A DNA stretch of 64,000 bases from Perilla frutescens (GCA_026008535.1 BRKX01000009.1:64639720-64703719); one strand, 5' to 3'; shown: positions 38,761-49,827, numbered from the stretch's first letter. Numbers and translations are program-made. The notes: generated by a model not told the origin, from the letters alone.

Positions 38761-39467
38761 CTTTTTACCTTAGCCTCTGGAGGAGTAAACAACCTTTTAT
38801 CATAGCTCTTGTTATCTTCTTCAATACGAAGCCTAACGACGAGCTCTTCGACAGTCATCTCTTTCTTCTTGTGAGTCAAGTAATTCTTGAAATCTTTCCA
38901 ACTCGGTGGTAGTTTCGCTATGATAGCAGCCACTTGGAAAGTTTCATTCACCATCATTCCTTCAGAATGAATATCGTGCAAGATTATTTGAAGTTCTTGC
39001 ACTTGACTGATCACAGTCTTTGAATCAACCATCTTATAGTCGAGAAATCGACCGACAAGAAACTTCTTTGCTCCGGCATCTTCAGTTTTGTATTTCTTTT
39101 CCAAGGACTCCCATAGTTCCTTAGCCGTCTTGATTGAGCAATACACGTTGTATAGTGTATCCACCAAGCAGTTCATCACATAGTTCTTGCACAAGAAATC
39201 TGAATGGTTCCATGCATCAAGCGCAGTGACAGCTTGAGCATCAGCATTTGCCCCCAACGTCGGAGGATCTTCAGTCAAGAACCGTGCAAGGTTCAATGTT
39301 GTCAAGTAGAACAACATTTTTTGTTGCCACCGTTTGAAATTTAAACCATTGAATTTCTCCGGCTTGTCAGTATGATTGACATGAACGTTGAAAGCACCGA
39401 TCCTTACAGTATTAGCAGTGGCGGTGGTGACGTTAGCGGCGACGTTGTTCATCTGTTCACTAGACAT
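38754..39467 (-). CDS. copia Gag (capsid-like) ORF
   Basis: The 237 residues start MSSEQMNNVAANV at 39467. I preferred this ATG to the upstream in-frame one at 39629 because the extra residues read through the LTR. The UBN2/retrotransposon Gag signature is present: KFNGLNFKRWQQKM, the LARFLTEDPP segment, and ELWESLEKKY. The frame ends EAKVKRC at a stop and overlaps the pol frame by 7 bases, although gag and pol share one frame in most copia elements. A small deletion in the linker before the zinc knuckle is the simplest explanation. Confidence 0.85.
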   Translation of the reverse strand: MSSEQMNNVAANVTTATANTVRIGAFNVHVNHTDKPEKFNGLNFKRWQQKMLFYLTTLNLARFLTEDPPTLGANADAQAVTALDAWNHSDFLCKNYVMNCLVDTLYNVYCSIKTAKELWESLEKKYKTEDAGAKKFLVGRFLDYKMVDSKTVISQVQELQIILHDIHSEGMMVNETFQVAAIIAKLPPSWKDFKNYLTHKKKEMTVEELVVRLRIEEDNKSYDKRLFTPPEAKVKRC

Positions 39468-39508
39468 ATTGAAAACTAAGGTTTTCCAAGTAGAATTTGG
39501 TTTAAGAT

Positions 39509-40025
39509 TGTTATAACTAGCTGAACAAAATAATGTAACAACGTAATAACGATAACAATTGAAGATAAAAAAATCAATAGTTTGAAATATATAATCGGAA
39601 TAGAGGAAACCCGAGGCCTGTGAGAACACAGTTTCCTTAAACCAAATTCGCCCCGTACGAGCGTTTGATTCTCAGGATACAACGGATAAATCAGAGCTTT
39701 CTCTGGCGAACTGAACTCTATGCTCGAACTTGATCAACTTTGGAACACAAACTTCAAGACACGAACTAGAACTCGAGCTTGCTCAAAAAGAGAGCAGAGA
39801 ACTAGAGAAAAGGAGAAAAAGAGAATGATTTTTGTTGGTGTGTTTACAAGTGAGGCTTGAGCACCCTTTTTATAGCCTCCAAAAGAATATTCTTAAATGT
39901 TCTACCATTAAAACACAATTTGTAACCTCCAAAAATTGAAAGATTACCATTAGGGCAAACCTTTAGTATCTAAGATTTTAGAAAAATCTAGAATAAATTT
40001 CCCTCACAAATTATATTTTCCAACA
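39509..40025 (-). repeat. 5' LTR of the copia element
   Basis: 517 bp. On the minus strand it carries a TATA box, TATAAAAAGGG, at about 39863-39873, where U3 transcription signals are expected. The same box is conserved in the other LTR (about 34871-34880). Confidence 0.96.
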
Positions 40026-40498
40026 TATAGCAAATATTGTGGGGTTGGGTCATAAATCACAAATCACAAATTTATAGCCAAGAATTAAGAACTTCGAATG
40101 AGTCGAAAAATTATGTCGGCTACATAAATGGTCAAAAATATTTCCTCCTTTCCACAAATAATGGATAAAATTTCTTACAATATAATGTGCAAATGGAATA
40201 TTTCATTTCAATATTAATAAAAAAGAAGAAAAAAAACATGTCTAGTTAAATTCTTTTTTAAGGTTTGCTGTCAATTTCGTCAACTGAGAATCCTTCACTT
40301 TTTTTTTTCCCATTTCCCGACAAAACTGCACGAGCGACGCCACGTGTCAGCCATGCAAATCGATTTTCCAAATGGAGGCTCGGATTCCATCGCCGTCATT
40401 AATGAATTTACTGAGCAGCGATTAATCGCGAGAGAAGCGTTGACCATTGACATTCAAATCTGACCCGGTGTTTGACTAATTTTATTTAGTTTATTTTC

Positions 40499-40874
40499 AG
40501 AAAAATTGTCGATTTAGGATCTGAAAGATGAATAATTTATCAATTCATGATTTGGAAGATGAAAATTCTCAATTCAGGACCCGAAAAATAAAAATTCTCA
40601 ATTCAGGACCTCAAAAATCACGAATTTTGATTTTTTTTAAATTTTTTATTGATTTTAAAAATTTATTTATTAGATTTAATGGATAATTAATGAGAGAATT
40701 TTCATTGAAAATTAATATAAATTAAATAAAAAATAAAAAGAAATCAAAATGTGTGACTTTGAGGTTCTGGACCGAGAATTTTCATCTTCCAAATCCTGAA
40801 TTGAGAGTTTTCATTTTTCGGGTCATGAATAGATAGATTACCCATTTTTCAGATCCTGCATTCATAATTTACTC
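40499..40874. mobile_element. MITE, sister copy of 54188-54534
   Basis: Arms of about 120 bp are built from repeats of (A/T)TTCAGGACC(C/T)GAAAGATGAAAA. The left arm reads AAATTGTCGATTTAGGATCT; the right arm, inverted, reads similarly. The target duplication is not clear, so borders are approximate. Confidence 0.75.
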
Positions 40875-41099
40875 TATTTAAGACTTTAAGTCATGCGTAG
40901 CATACTCAGCTTGTAAGTATAGCCGGAACCATAAAATTTTCATTTAATGGCCGAATTATTCTTCGTTAATAATTCTATATATTAATTTTTTATTTATTTT
41001 TTTAAATTTATATGAAATTTTTGTTTGGCTGGCTGGGGTGGTTAAGCTCCAACTAGCCACCTCAGTTCCGCCTCTCTATATAAAATGATGTCATATTTA

Positions 41100-41100
<1 letters not shown>

Positions 41101-41142
<42 letters not shown>
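41101..41142. repeat. (TA)n microsatellite
   Basis: Pure alternating TA run of about 20 units. It causes the isoleucine/tyrosine-repeat minus frame here. Confidence 0.95.
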
Positions 41143-41147
<5 letters not shown>

Positions 41148-41595
41148 CAAAGTCGTGAGCTACGGTTCTCAGCTAAAAGCCCGTCTAAAACACCATGCAC
41201 ATGCAAGGTGCATTTTGTAAAATGAGGATTCATCACATATATTATTGTATGCATGCATTAATATTGCAAATGAATAAAATGCTAATGGGTTAATGTTATA
41301 TATTTAAGTTAGGTTTATTTCTTTTTCTTTCTTCAATAAATAATTTTTATTACAAATCTAAACATTATAAAATTAACAAACATAAAATAACTAATATATG
41401 ACATGTAATTAATGAAATATTATTTATTCAACAATGCCAGATTAATTTTTATAAATTTAGTATGGATATATACCTTACTGTCGTAAAGTATTTTAGTATC
41501 AGTAGACGATACAAATTATTTTAGTGTGGCTATATATTAATTCTTATTTGTGGGGTCAAATTAATTATAATTTAAGTAACTATACATCTCATTGA

Positions 41596-41598
<3 letters not shown>

Positions 41599-41642
<44 letters not shown>
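41599..41642. repeat. (TA)n(GA)n microsatellite
   Basis: An alternating TA run passes into a GA run and then a short G stretch. Confidence 0.95.
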
Positions 41643-41643
<1 letters not shown>

Positions 41644-42465
41644 GGGGGGAAAGTAATTTCAGTATAAATATCTAACGTGGTATATTTTTAATTATTCATA
41701 TGCATCGCACCATAGTCGAGGACTAAAATATCATTTATGCACCAAATAACATATCGCGTGACACGCGTGGGTAAATCTCGTTCAACCTTATAATATTTAC
41801 TTAATTTAAATATGTCATTTTTTTTGGATAGGAGCTTTATTAAAATAATATATATTTTGACTTTAGTAGTTTTTTTTAGTAACACACCCGATCTATGGTA
41901 TTGAATAGATTCGATTCCGTGATTTTTGGTGTTCGAATAATTTCAATCCACCACTAAATCATCCCCACTTAAACCATCCCCATCAGGATACTCTAATAGT
42001 TTAAGTTGAGTATTTTCGTATGGAAATTATTTTTTTATTAAACTTTGGAGGTTTGCATAGTATTATTATTTTAGTATTTTGTACATTGTGTAGACACTAA
42101 ATCTAATCCTAAATAAAATGAGGTAGTGTTTTGTTATAACCAAAATCTTATTAAATATCTTTGAATTATGTCAGCAAGTAACTCGTTTCGATATTTACAA
42201 TAAAATTGCGTTATTTAAAATGATTTTATACCATTTTCCCCCATTATTGTTTTTCTTTAAATTTTAGTTTGCACACTTTTACTTACTTTTAATTATTTAG
42301 TCTTCACATTATGTATTTTTGCTTACAAATTAATCATAGAATATTTTTATTCTTAAATACACACATATATATTAATATAGCGCTCGCCGGGTTTTCTCCA
42401 AAAAAAATTTGAAATTGGACCAAATCATAGCAATTCCTTCAAAGAATGGCCCAATTTAACATTTA

Positions 42466-44161
42466 GGGCCTGTTTGGTATCCATATACAGTATATCAGAT
42501 ATCAAATATGGGTATCGGTATCAGATATCAAATATGGGTATCAGATTGATATCTGAATGAACTTTTCTGATATGAGATATCAAATCCTGATTTTTAAAAA
42601 ATAAAGTTAACTTTTAACTGAAACGTAATAATAATAATAATAATAATAATGATAATAATTTTCTAGCATACAAAAGTATTTTGCAAGTGTCATTGATCAT
42701 TAGATTTCAACATATCAACATTAGATCATCCTAATATACAAAAAAAATCTCCTAAAAAATTAAGGATGAATGAATGTTTGATAGATGCAACTTTAAAACC
42801 GCACGAATACATAGATTGAATTGTCGACTTTAATCAAATAACCCGTGACTCTAAATATATATAAAAAATAATAGGAAACACGAATAAAAGATGAGAAGTA
42901 GCTCATAAGAATATTTGTATAGTGATATGCTCATTTCTAAAAAAATCATATTGAAGGAGCCACTAACAACTGTTTCTTCTATATCATGTACCAACCTAAT
43001 ATTCATTCCTAAAAAAATCATATATCATATGCTATGTCTTGCCTTGGTTCTGATTTAGGTTTATAAATGTATAACATATACCAACCTAATATTCGAGCTA
43101 ACTCGCTTTTTTATCAGTTCTAACTGCTGCATAATATATGTTGTTGCATGTCTCAAATCTGGACTTCCTTCCTACAGTAGGCAATCACTATACAATCAGA
43201 TGGTTCAGTGGACTGTAAATTGACAAGCAAACTATAAACACAAATAAATTCATACAGGTGAATCTTAAGTTAGCTTGCGTCTCCAAAGAACACACAAAAA
43301 AGCAAGAAATAGCAAATGAAGCCAATATTAGCCTCGAATTCGACTAAACAGGATCAAAAAATAAAAACTGAAACACGCGCACATATACACAATAGTGAGT
43401 CTTTATTCAACTAGTGTTCCAGCTACCAAACTCTCCAAATAGACCACCATGAAAAGTCATCGACATATCTCATATATGTATTGATAACCAATTGCACAGT
43501 ATCAGTAATCCACCATGATTTCCATCGCGAGAACCAATTCTGCATAATTTTTCAAAGATCCAGAAATTAGAAGAACGTAGAGCGTAAACAATCGCGCGAG
43601 ACTCAACAAGCGACATAATTTTTTTTAAAAAGAAACAACCAAACAGAAATGGACTAGAGACGACGACGACGGTAACCTGGCGACCGCCAATTTCCTCCGC
43701 GAGCACGTGCACGTGCCCCGACGACGCTAACTTGGCGACCGCCAATTTTCTCCGCGAGCACGCGCACGTGCCCCGACGATGCTAACTTGGCGACCGCCAA
43801 TTTTCTCCGCGAGCACGTGTACGTGCCCAATCGCTCTAGCCTTGGAGAAGCTAATTTCCTCCGCTAGCACGCGCACGTGCCCAATCGCTCTAGCCTCGGA
43901 GAAGCCAATTTCCTCCGTTGGTCTGGGTTCGATCGGCGTTAAGAGTTGTGGCCTGATTCGTGCGGTCGTCGTTGCGGGCAGTGGAATTTGGGGAGAGGAC
44001 GAGAAAAGGAGAAAAGTTTTTTCCAGATGAGATATGAGTTAATATGAGTATATCAAAGATATCAATTTGATATCCATATACTAATATACCAAACACATGG
44101 TATGGGTATGGACATTTTGATACCCATACCTGATATACGTATATGGATACTAAACGCTCCC
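42466..44161. mobile_element. PIF/Harbinger-like non-autonomous element, 1.7 kb
   Basis: The left terminus GGGCCTGTTTGGTATCCATA and the inverted right terminus GGGAGCGTTTAGTATCCATA are flanked by TTA on both sides (42463-42465 and 44162-44164), the TSD of PIF/Harbinger elements. Subterminal regions repeat GATATCAAATATGGGTATC-type words. I see no DDE transposase or Myb-like ORF, so it is non-autonomous. The GC-rich block at 43640-44010 with the 55-bp minisatellite stands out and may be a leftover 5' region of the parent element or captured DNA. Confidence 0.8.
43676..43950. repeat. 55-bp GC-rich minisatellite, about 5 units
   Basis: Units start at 43676, 43731, 43786, 43841 and 43895 with CYTGGMGAMSRCYAATTTYCTC-like openings. 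The first four contain a CACGTG or GCACGTG core (GAGCACGTGCACGTGCCC in unit 1). Units 1-3 and 4-5 form two subtypes. GC content is far above the neighbourhood. Confidence 0.88.
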
Positions 44162-44537
44162 TTATAGTCCAACAGACTTTTACTAACAAAATAATTAAGC
44201 TTTTTTTTTCGTACCGTCTAAAAATGTGAAAAATGGTGGATAACTCAAGACCCGTGATAAAATGAGCTTTGGGTGCCTATTTGTAGGATATATATCCCAC
44301 CTAAAGAGGTAGGATATGATCTATCCATCCTCCATCTTCTAAATTATCTATCCATCCCATAGTAAATTCTTGAAATTAACAAGACCTAAGCAAATAGAAT
44401 ATAATAAAATTAAGTTATGTAGCAGTAGAAATATAGCAGCAGTTGATGTAAATCATTCCTCAAATTAACCTAAAAATAGCTACTCTTAACTGTTTGTACT
44501 ATTTCTCACTCAAATTGATACATTCCAATCTAGTGAT

Positions 44538-44778
44538 TATAGCTTTCAAATGGGTTGTGCCGGGCCGGGCCAAGCCCACATACCAAAAAAATCAGGTCGG
44601 GCCGACCCGACACGAACCACTTCGGGCCCTAAAATTTATAGCCAAGCCCATCCCAAAATTCGGAGCGGGCCGAGCTACATGTGGGCCTAAGGCCCGGTCC
44701 ATTTGGGTCATTTTTTCGGGCCGAGCACAACAGGCCTATAAAATTACAGCCCGGGCTGGGCCAATTTTGACAGCTCTA
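44538..44778. mobile_element. hAT-type MITE with perfect 8-bp TSD
   Basis: Termini are TATAGCTTTCAAATGGG and, inverted, TAGAGCTGTCAAAATTGG. CTAGTGAT is exactly duplicated at 44530-44537 and 44779-44786. The interior is rich in GGGCCGGGCC words, like the copy at 20262. Confidence 0.92.
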
Positions 44779-44786
44779 CTAGTGAT

Positions 44787-45660
44787 GAAGACTACCGTTT
44801 TAAATATTATTGCATTGTATTATATTGATCTATTTTTTTAAGCATATAATAAAAATATTATGTTTTACAAAGATTTATAGTCTTAAATATATAATAATAT
44901 TGTCCCTTCAAGAACACTCAAACGGTTAAAATGCACGTGTAAAAGGAAGGTGTTTCGGGTTCGAGACGCACCGCTTTTTCTTCTTCCATACAAAAAATAA
45001 AAATTATATAATAATATTATATAATAGACTTAATAGTATTCAAAATTAATGTATTACTTAATTATTGCCGAATTAACCACCATTGGAACTCTGAAAAGCA
45101 CACTACATATACATCAACTCTAGAATTAACCTAACCTCAAAATATAACATAAAAATGAATTTTATTTTATTTTTTGCAAAAATAATGTGAATCAAACGAC
45201 TTCGTTCTTAGCCTTTTTATCATATGTTTTTTTTTTTAATTGCACAAATCATAACCTTTCACCAATTTTTACTTATTGGTTTTGGACGCGACTTTTACAT
45301 AATAGCAACAAAACATAAAATTTACATATTTTTGCAATTAAAATACTAATGACTATTCCAATGAATTAAAACCAATGTAACGTTAAACATTACACATGTA
45401 TATTCTGATTAATTTATACACAAGCAATTAAAACGATACCACTTACCGGGGGCTAAGAGCACATGTGAAACGACGTCGTTTGATTCAATTTTAATTCATC
45501 GAAAAAGTTATTGATGTTATAATTGTAAAAATATATAAATTTTTGGTGATTTTTCTCAAATTTAAAAGTAATGTCTAAAATATTAAAAAAACATTTTAGA
45601 TGCAATTAAACATTTTTTTAATATTTTTTAAAATCGAAAATAACAAAAATAAAATAAAAT
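44787..45660. other. Intergenic DNA upstream of RPL18A
   Basis: No gene. At about 44951-44970, GTGTTTCGGGTTCGAGACGC resembles a tRNA B-box arm, but no complete cloverleaf is found. A SINE remnant is possible. Confidence 0.45.
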
Positions 45661-45761
45661 GGGCCATGATTATCATATTAGAAGATAGGCCCATGAACAA
45701 AGCCCATTATAAACTAGGGTTTCTAACTCTCTTCTTCACCATCTCGAATCGCAAAACCCTA
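45661..45761 (+). promoter_or_regulatory. Ribosomal-protein type promoter: site II motifs and telo-boxes
   Basis: GGGCCAT (45661), AGGCCCAT (about 45687) and AGCCCATT (about 45701) are TGGGCY-type site II elements. ACTAGGGTTT (about 45713-45722) and AAACCCTA (45754-45761) are telo-boxes. This combination within about 160 bases of the ATG is characteristic of plant ribosomal-protein and other growth-linked genes. Confidence 0.75.
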
Positions 45762-45820
45762 CATTAGCCACTGCCCCCGCCTAAGACAAGAGGAGAGAGA
45801 AAATCTGAGCTCCGTCGAAA

Positions 45821-47487
45821 ATGGTGACCTACAGAGTATGCGATCTCTCTCTCTAAACTGGATCGCGACTGGCTGTAGTCCTTGTGTTTGCGATTTGTGT
45901 ATTGAAATGATTAGAATTGACCGGATTTTTTGTATGGTGGTGTTTGCAGTTCCACCAGTACCAGGTGGTCGGAAGAGCTCTGCCGACGGAGACGGAGGAG
46001 CACCCCAAGATCTACCGCATGAAGCTGTGGGCGACCAACGAGGTCCGCGCCAAGTCGAAATTCTGGTAATTTTTTATCCTTTCATTGCTTCTCACACCTA
46101 GTTGTATGTGCGAGTGTGATGCTAGATTCATTCCTATATGTACGATGTGTTGATTAGTTAGTTCTGTTGTTTCATGTTAGATGTGAGAATTTGAAATAAA
46201 TACGGCTATGTTTTAAGGGAGACGAATGCGGCTTAGTTAGCTAATCCATGGACTAGGAACTGTTTTTTTATGTTTCTGTTTTAAGGTTTATATAATTATT
46301 TGTGGAGTTGATGTTTATGGGTGATTGATATTGAATGCGTGTTTAAAATGATTTCTTCTATGTGAAGGTACTTTCTGAGGAAGCTGAAGAAGGTGAAAAA
46401 GAGCAATGGCCAGGTTCTTGCTATCAATGAGGTATATATGAGCTTGAAACCTCCTCTGTTGTGTTTATTGAATTTTAATAAAGATGTAATTTTGATTGAA
46501 TTTAATTGTCTCTAGATCGGCTCTGTGATGGTATTTTTAATGTGATAATGAGGTTGGTATTTGGCTATTTATTTTCGTTTTGGTTGTTCTTCCCCAAAAT
46601 TGATTTCTGACCTTTATCTATCAACTACGTATGTGTCGAATGTTGGGTTGGGTTATTGACGTTTCCGCACAGTTATTAGTACAATATAAACAAGTATGGA
46701 AATGATACTTGGCTTATCATCTTCTGCACTTTAGGAATTCTTGATTTGCACCTAGCTCTAGGAGATTTTTTATCGTCTTATGTACGACTTCAAAGAGATG
46801 AACACTACCTGATCGGAGATATTATCTTGTAGTTTTAAGTTTTTTTTGAATCCTGTTTGCAGCAATTATTACCGGAATGGTTTCAATCAGCATTCTATAA
46901 GTTTGGGATTTGTTGACAAGGCATTTCTTTTTTTCTGAGAATAAGACTTACAAGGCGTAATTTTGTTGAATATGCCAAATTTGATGAACCAGCTCCCTCT
47001 CCCACTCGTTTCTCATTAAGTAGATATCCAAGGGGTCATTTTTGTTGATAATGCAAAATTTCACGAAATAGCTGCCATCCTTTTTTTTTCTTTATGTTGC
47101 TGTTGAGCTAACATGCTAATTTGATTACTGTTTCTTTCATAATAGATTTTTGAGAAGAATCCAACTACGATCAAGAATTATGGAATCTGGTTGAGGTACC
47201 AAAGTAGGACTGGCTACCACAACATGTACAAGGAGTACCGTGACACCACCTTGAATGGTGGTGTTGAGCAAATGTACACCGAGATGGCTTCTCGTCACAG
47301 GGTCCGCTCTCATTGCATCCAAATTATCAAGACAGCCACTGTCCCAGCTAAGCTCTGCAAGAGGGAGAGCACGAAGCAGTTCCATGACTCCAAGATCAAG
47401 TTCCCCCTGGTGTTCAGGAAGGTGAGGCCACCATCAAGGAAGCTCAAGACCACGTACAAGGCAACCAGGCCCAACCTGTTCATGTAA
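45821..47487 (+). CDS. RPL18A: 60S ribosomal protein L18a (eL20), 4 exons
   Basis: Exons 45821-45835, 45950-46065, 46368-46431 and 47146-47487 join in phase to 178 codons, the standard length for plant L18a. All introns are GT-AG. The first exon carries only five codons (MVTYR); the product continues FHQYQVVGRALPTE. Family hallmarks include PKIYRMKLWATNEVRAKSKF, YFLRKLKKVKKSNGQ, NYGIWLRYQSRTGYHNMYKE and the basic C-terminus RPPSRKLKTTYKATRPN. The protein is a structural component of the large cytosolic ribosomal subunit. Intron 3 contains a weak tandem duplication of about 90 bp (near 46950-47080). I looked for box C/D snoRNA motifs in the introns and found none convincing. Confidence 0.97.
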
Positions 47488-48097
47488 GATGTTTTGTCGT
47501 TGGTTGGAGGGCTCGAAAACTATATTTCTGCAAGTACCTTATGAAAGAGAACTAGCAGAAAGCATTATCAGTTTTGACTTTTGCTGGACTTATACCATGC
47601 TATGTTTGTTTACCTTGCATATTGGACTTTTATCTAGAGGGTTATTCGAACATTCATTTGAGAATTTCAGTGTCTCGATCTTATGCTTATTATCTTTTGC
47701 TTACTTGAAAAATATCACCGGCATCAATTTGAACCGTAATTTTGTTGCTCGTCTCATGCTTCTCCGCGTCTAGTTATTTTTCATTCTTCTGTATAATAAA
47801 TGTGCTTAATTTGTGTGTTTTATTATATATTTTATATCTTTGATGATCATTTGGTGACTTTTGTTACTGAATGGTTTAAAGATCTAAGCTTACATCTTGG
47901 AAAATCAATCAAATATTATAGTATTTGACATTATACTTGAATTTTATCAGTCTCTTTAGTTACATTTGCATTTTTTTTTACATTAAGCAGTTTATGTGTG
48001 AAGAATGCTTTTTCTTTGCTGCTTGTGTGCGTTTCTTTTTCTTGTCAAAACGATATCGTTTCGGTGTCTATGTAGAATTTAGTGTTTTGTGTGGTTA
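47488..48097. other. 3' UTR and flank of RPL18A
   Basis: The 3' UTR presumably ends near the AATAAA-like signals at about 47794. Beyond it is AT-rich DNA without a gene. The 94-codon frame at 47489-47773 lies in the 3' UTR and shows no family signature. Confidence 0.6.
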
Positions 48098-48106
48098 AAA
48101 ATTGAT

Positions 48107-49056
48107 GGGCAAATTACAATTTAATTCCCAACGTTTGAAGGTTTTAACAAAAATAAGCTAACGTTTTAATAATTATAATTTAATTCCTAATGTTTGGATT
48201 TTTAACGAAAATAACCTAATTTTTAATATTAACAATTTAATTCGTAACGTTTGAACTTTTTGACAGAAATGATCTGATAATTTAGGCGAAAAAAATCATT
48301 TTGGTCAATTTTAATCACATTTACTCTAAGTGAACTAAGAGACCCATATAACGGACTGACATTTTTGCCGAAAAAATGTCCAAAATGGTATTTTTCGCCT
48401 AAATTATTGGGTTATTTATGTTAAAATGTTCAAACGTTAGGAATTAAATTGTTAAGGGCAAATTACAATTTAATTCCCAACGTTTGAAGGTTTTAACAAA
48501 AATAACCCAACGTTTTAATAATTACAATTTAATTCTCAACGTTTGGATATTCTAACAAAAATAACCTAACGTTTAATATTAACAATTTAATTCTCAATGT
48601 TTGAAAATTTTAACAAAAATGACTTAATATTTTAAGCTAAAAAAATATTTCGATCGATTTAAATTACATTTACTCTCAAGTGAGCTAGAGACCCATATAA
48701 CGGACTAACATTTTTGCCGAAAAAATGACCAAAATGATTTTTTTCACCTAAATTATCGGGTCATTTCTGTTAAAATGTTCAAACATTGGGAATTAAATTG
48801 TTAATAATAAATGTTGGGTTATTTTTGTTAGAATATCCAAACGTTGGGAATTAAATTGTAATTATTAAAATGTTGGGTTATTTTGTTAAAACCTTCATAC
48901 GTTGGGAATTAAATTGTAATTTGTCAATTGTTAATATTAAACGTTGGGTTATTTCTGTTAGAATATTCAAATGTTGGGAATTAAATTATAATTATTAAAA
49001 CGTTGGGTTATTTTTATTAAATCTTCAAACGATGAGAATTAAATTGTAATTTACCC
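48107..49056. mobile_element. Self-nested MITE, outer copy
   Basis: The outer copy consists of 48107-48455 plus 48935-49056 (471 bp together). The exact 9-bp TSD AAAATTGAT lies at 48098-48106 and 49057-49065. The ends are GGGCAAATTACAATTTAATT and, inverted, GGGTAAATTACAATTTAATT. Arms repeat the words AACGTTTGAAGGTTTTAAC and ATTCCCAACGTTTG several times. Confidence 0.92.
48456..48925. mobile_element. Self-nested MITE, inner copy (470 bp)
   Basis: It has the same terminus as the outer copy (GGGCAAATTACAATTTAATT at 48456, inverted GACAAATTACAATTTAATT at 48925) and its own exact 9-bp TSD AATTGTTAA at 48447-48455 and 48926-48934. The length equals that of the reconstructed outer copy. The 9-bp TSD suggests a Mutator-like family. 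Confidence 0.92.
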
Positions 49057-49585
49057 AAAATTGATCGGGTTGGCAGTTCAGTTATTTTGTCGTTTGTGTT
49101 TGGTTTCACTACTGTAACTATCGTGTTGTGTTTGTACATGGTATTGTGATTACAACTTATAGACAAATTAACCAAAGTAATATCTTTTGAAGTAGTCAAA
49201 TTTGTTTAATCAGTTCTGCTGTTGGGATTATCTTCTAAAAACAAAAATCTACTATTTCCAAATACTTTAATTTTAAAATTTGACTTTAAATGATCTAACA
49301 AAAGTTATAAGAAGGATCTCATTTTAAAATTCTGCTAAATGATCATTTGTGTCATATTTTATTATTTTCACTTAACGTCGGCTAAACTGTTCCAACAAAT
49401 CAAAATTCACATATATAAAGTGTGTGTTATATTTCATTTCCAATTATTGTTAAGGCTAAATTTTTATATATTATGGTAAAGTAAAGGGCAAAAGGTGAAA
49501 TATTACAAATATGTGAGCATGTTTGAAGTGGGAATAACATATTCATGCTTTCCATTTTTGCCAAAATCTAGACAAAAATATAATA

Positions 49586-49825
49586 CTTCCTCCGTTTCTA
49601 TATAAATGTCATTCTGACTATTTAATTTTGTTCAAAAAAAATATCATTCTACAATTTCGAGACATAAAATTCACACTTTTCTCATATTTAACCTCATTTA
49701 ATGCATTCAAACATTTATATTTTGCTCATTTAATGTATTCACACAAGGGTATATTAGGTAATTCAATTAATTTATTAATTTGTGTGCATTCATCCAAAAT
49801 GACAATTAAATAGAAACGGAGGGAG
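49586..49825. mobile_element. Stowaway-type MITE, distinct subfamily
   Basis: Begins CTTCCTCCGTTTCTATATAA and ends ...AATAGAAACGGAGGGAG, flanked by TA. The inner motif ATGTCATTCTGAC / ATGACAATTAA differs from the other Stowaway copies here. Confidence 0.88.
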
Positions 49826-49827
49826 TA

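Larger units (their letters stand above)
34510..40030 (-). mobile_element. Ty1/copia LTR retrotransposon with 5-bp TSD, non-functional
   Basis: The element proper runs 34515-40025, bounded by LTRs of 516 and 517 bp. The exact TSD TATAG is at 34510-34514 and 40026-40030. Reading on the minus strand the order is 5' LTR, gag, zinc knuckle, protease, integrase, reverse transcriptase, RNase H, 3' LTR; integrase before RT defines Ty1/copia. The coding region is broken in three places: a frame change between gag and pol at about 38755, a nonsense codon at 36577-36579, and a 1-base loss near 36260. The segment just inside the 5' LTR lacks the usual initiator-Met primer site TGGTATCAGAGC. A purine-rich tract, GTGAGGGAT, precedes the 3' LTR. 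Confidence 0.97.
40031..42465. other. Intergenic DNA with one MITE and two AT/GA microsatellites
   Basis: No gene found. At 40320-40450 a GC-richer block contains CCACGTGTCAG (G-box/ABRE-like) and TTGACC, like a promoter, but no coding exon follows. A long TA run is at 41101-41142 and a TA-GA compound repeat at 41599-41642. Confidence 0.5.

Noticed and set aside
43470..44189. Overlapping ORFs of 83-99 codons on both strands
   Set aside because: They only translate the 55-bp minisatellite and flanks of the Harbinger-like element.
44920..44985. Possible tRNA (GGGTTCGAGAC B-box)
   Set aside because: No acceptor or anticodon stem can be formed. At best a SINE remnant.
46432..47145. Intronic snoRNA in RPL18A
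   Set aside because: Ribosomal-protein introns often host snoRNAs, but no properly spaced C/D or H/ACA boxes are visible.
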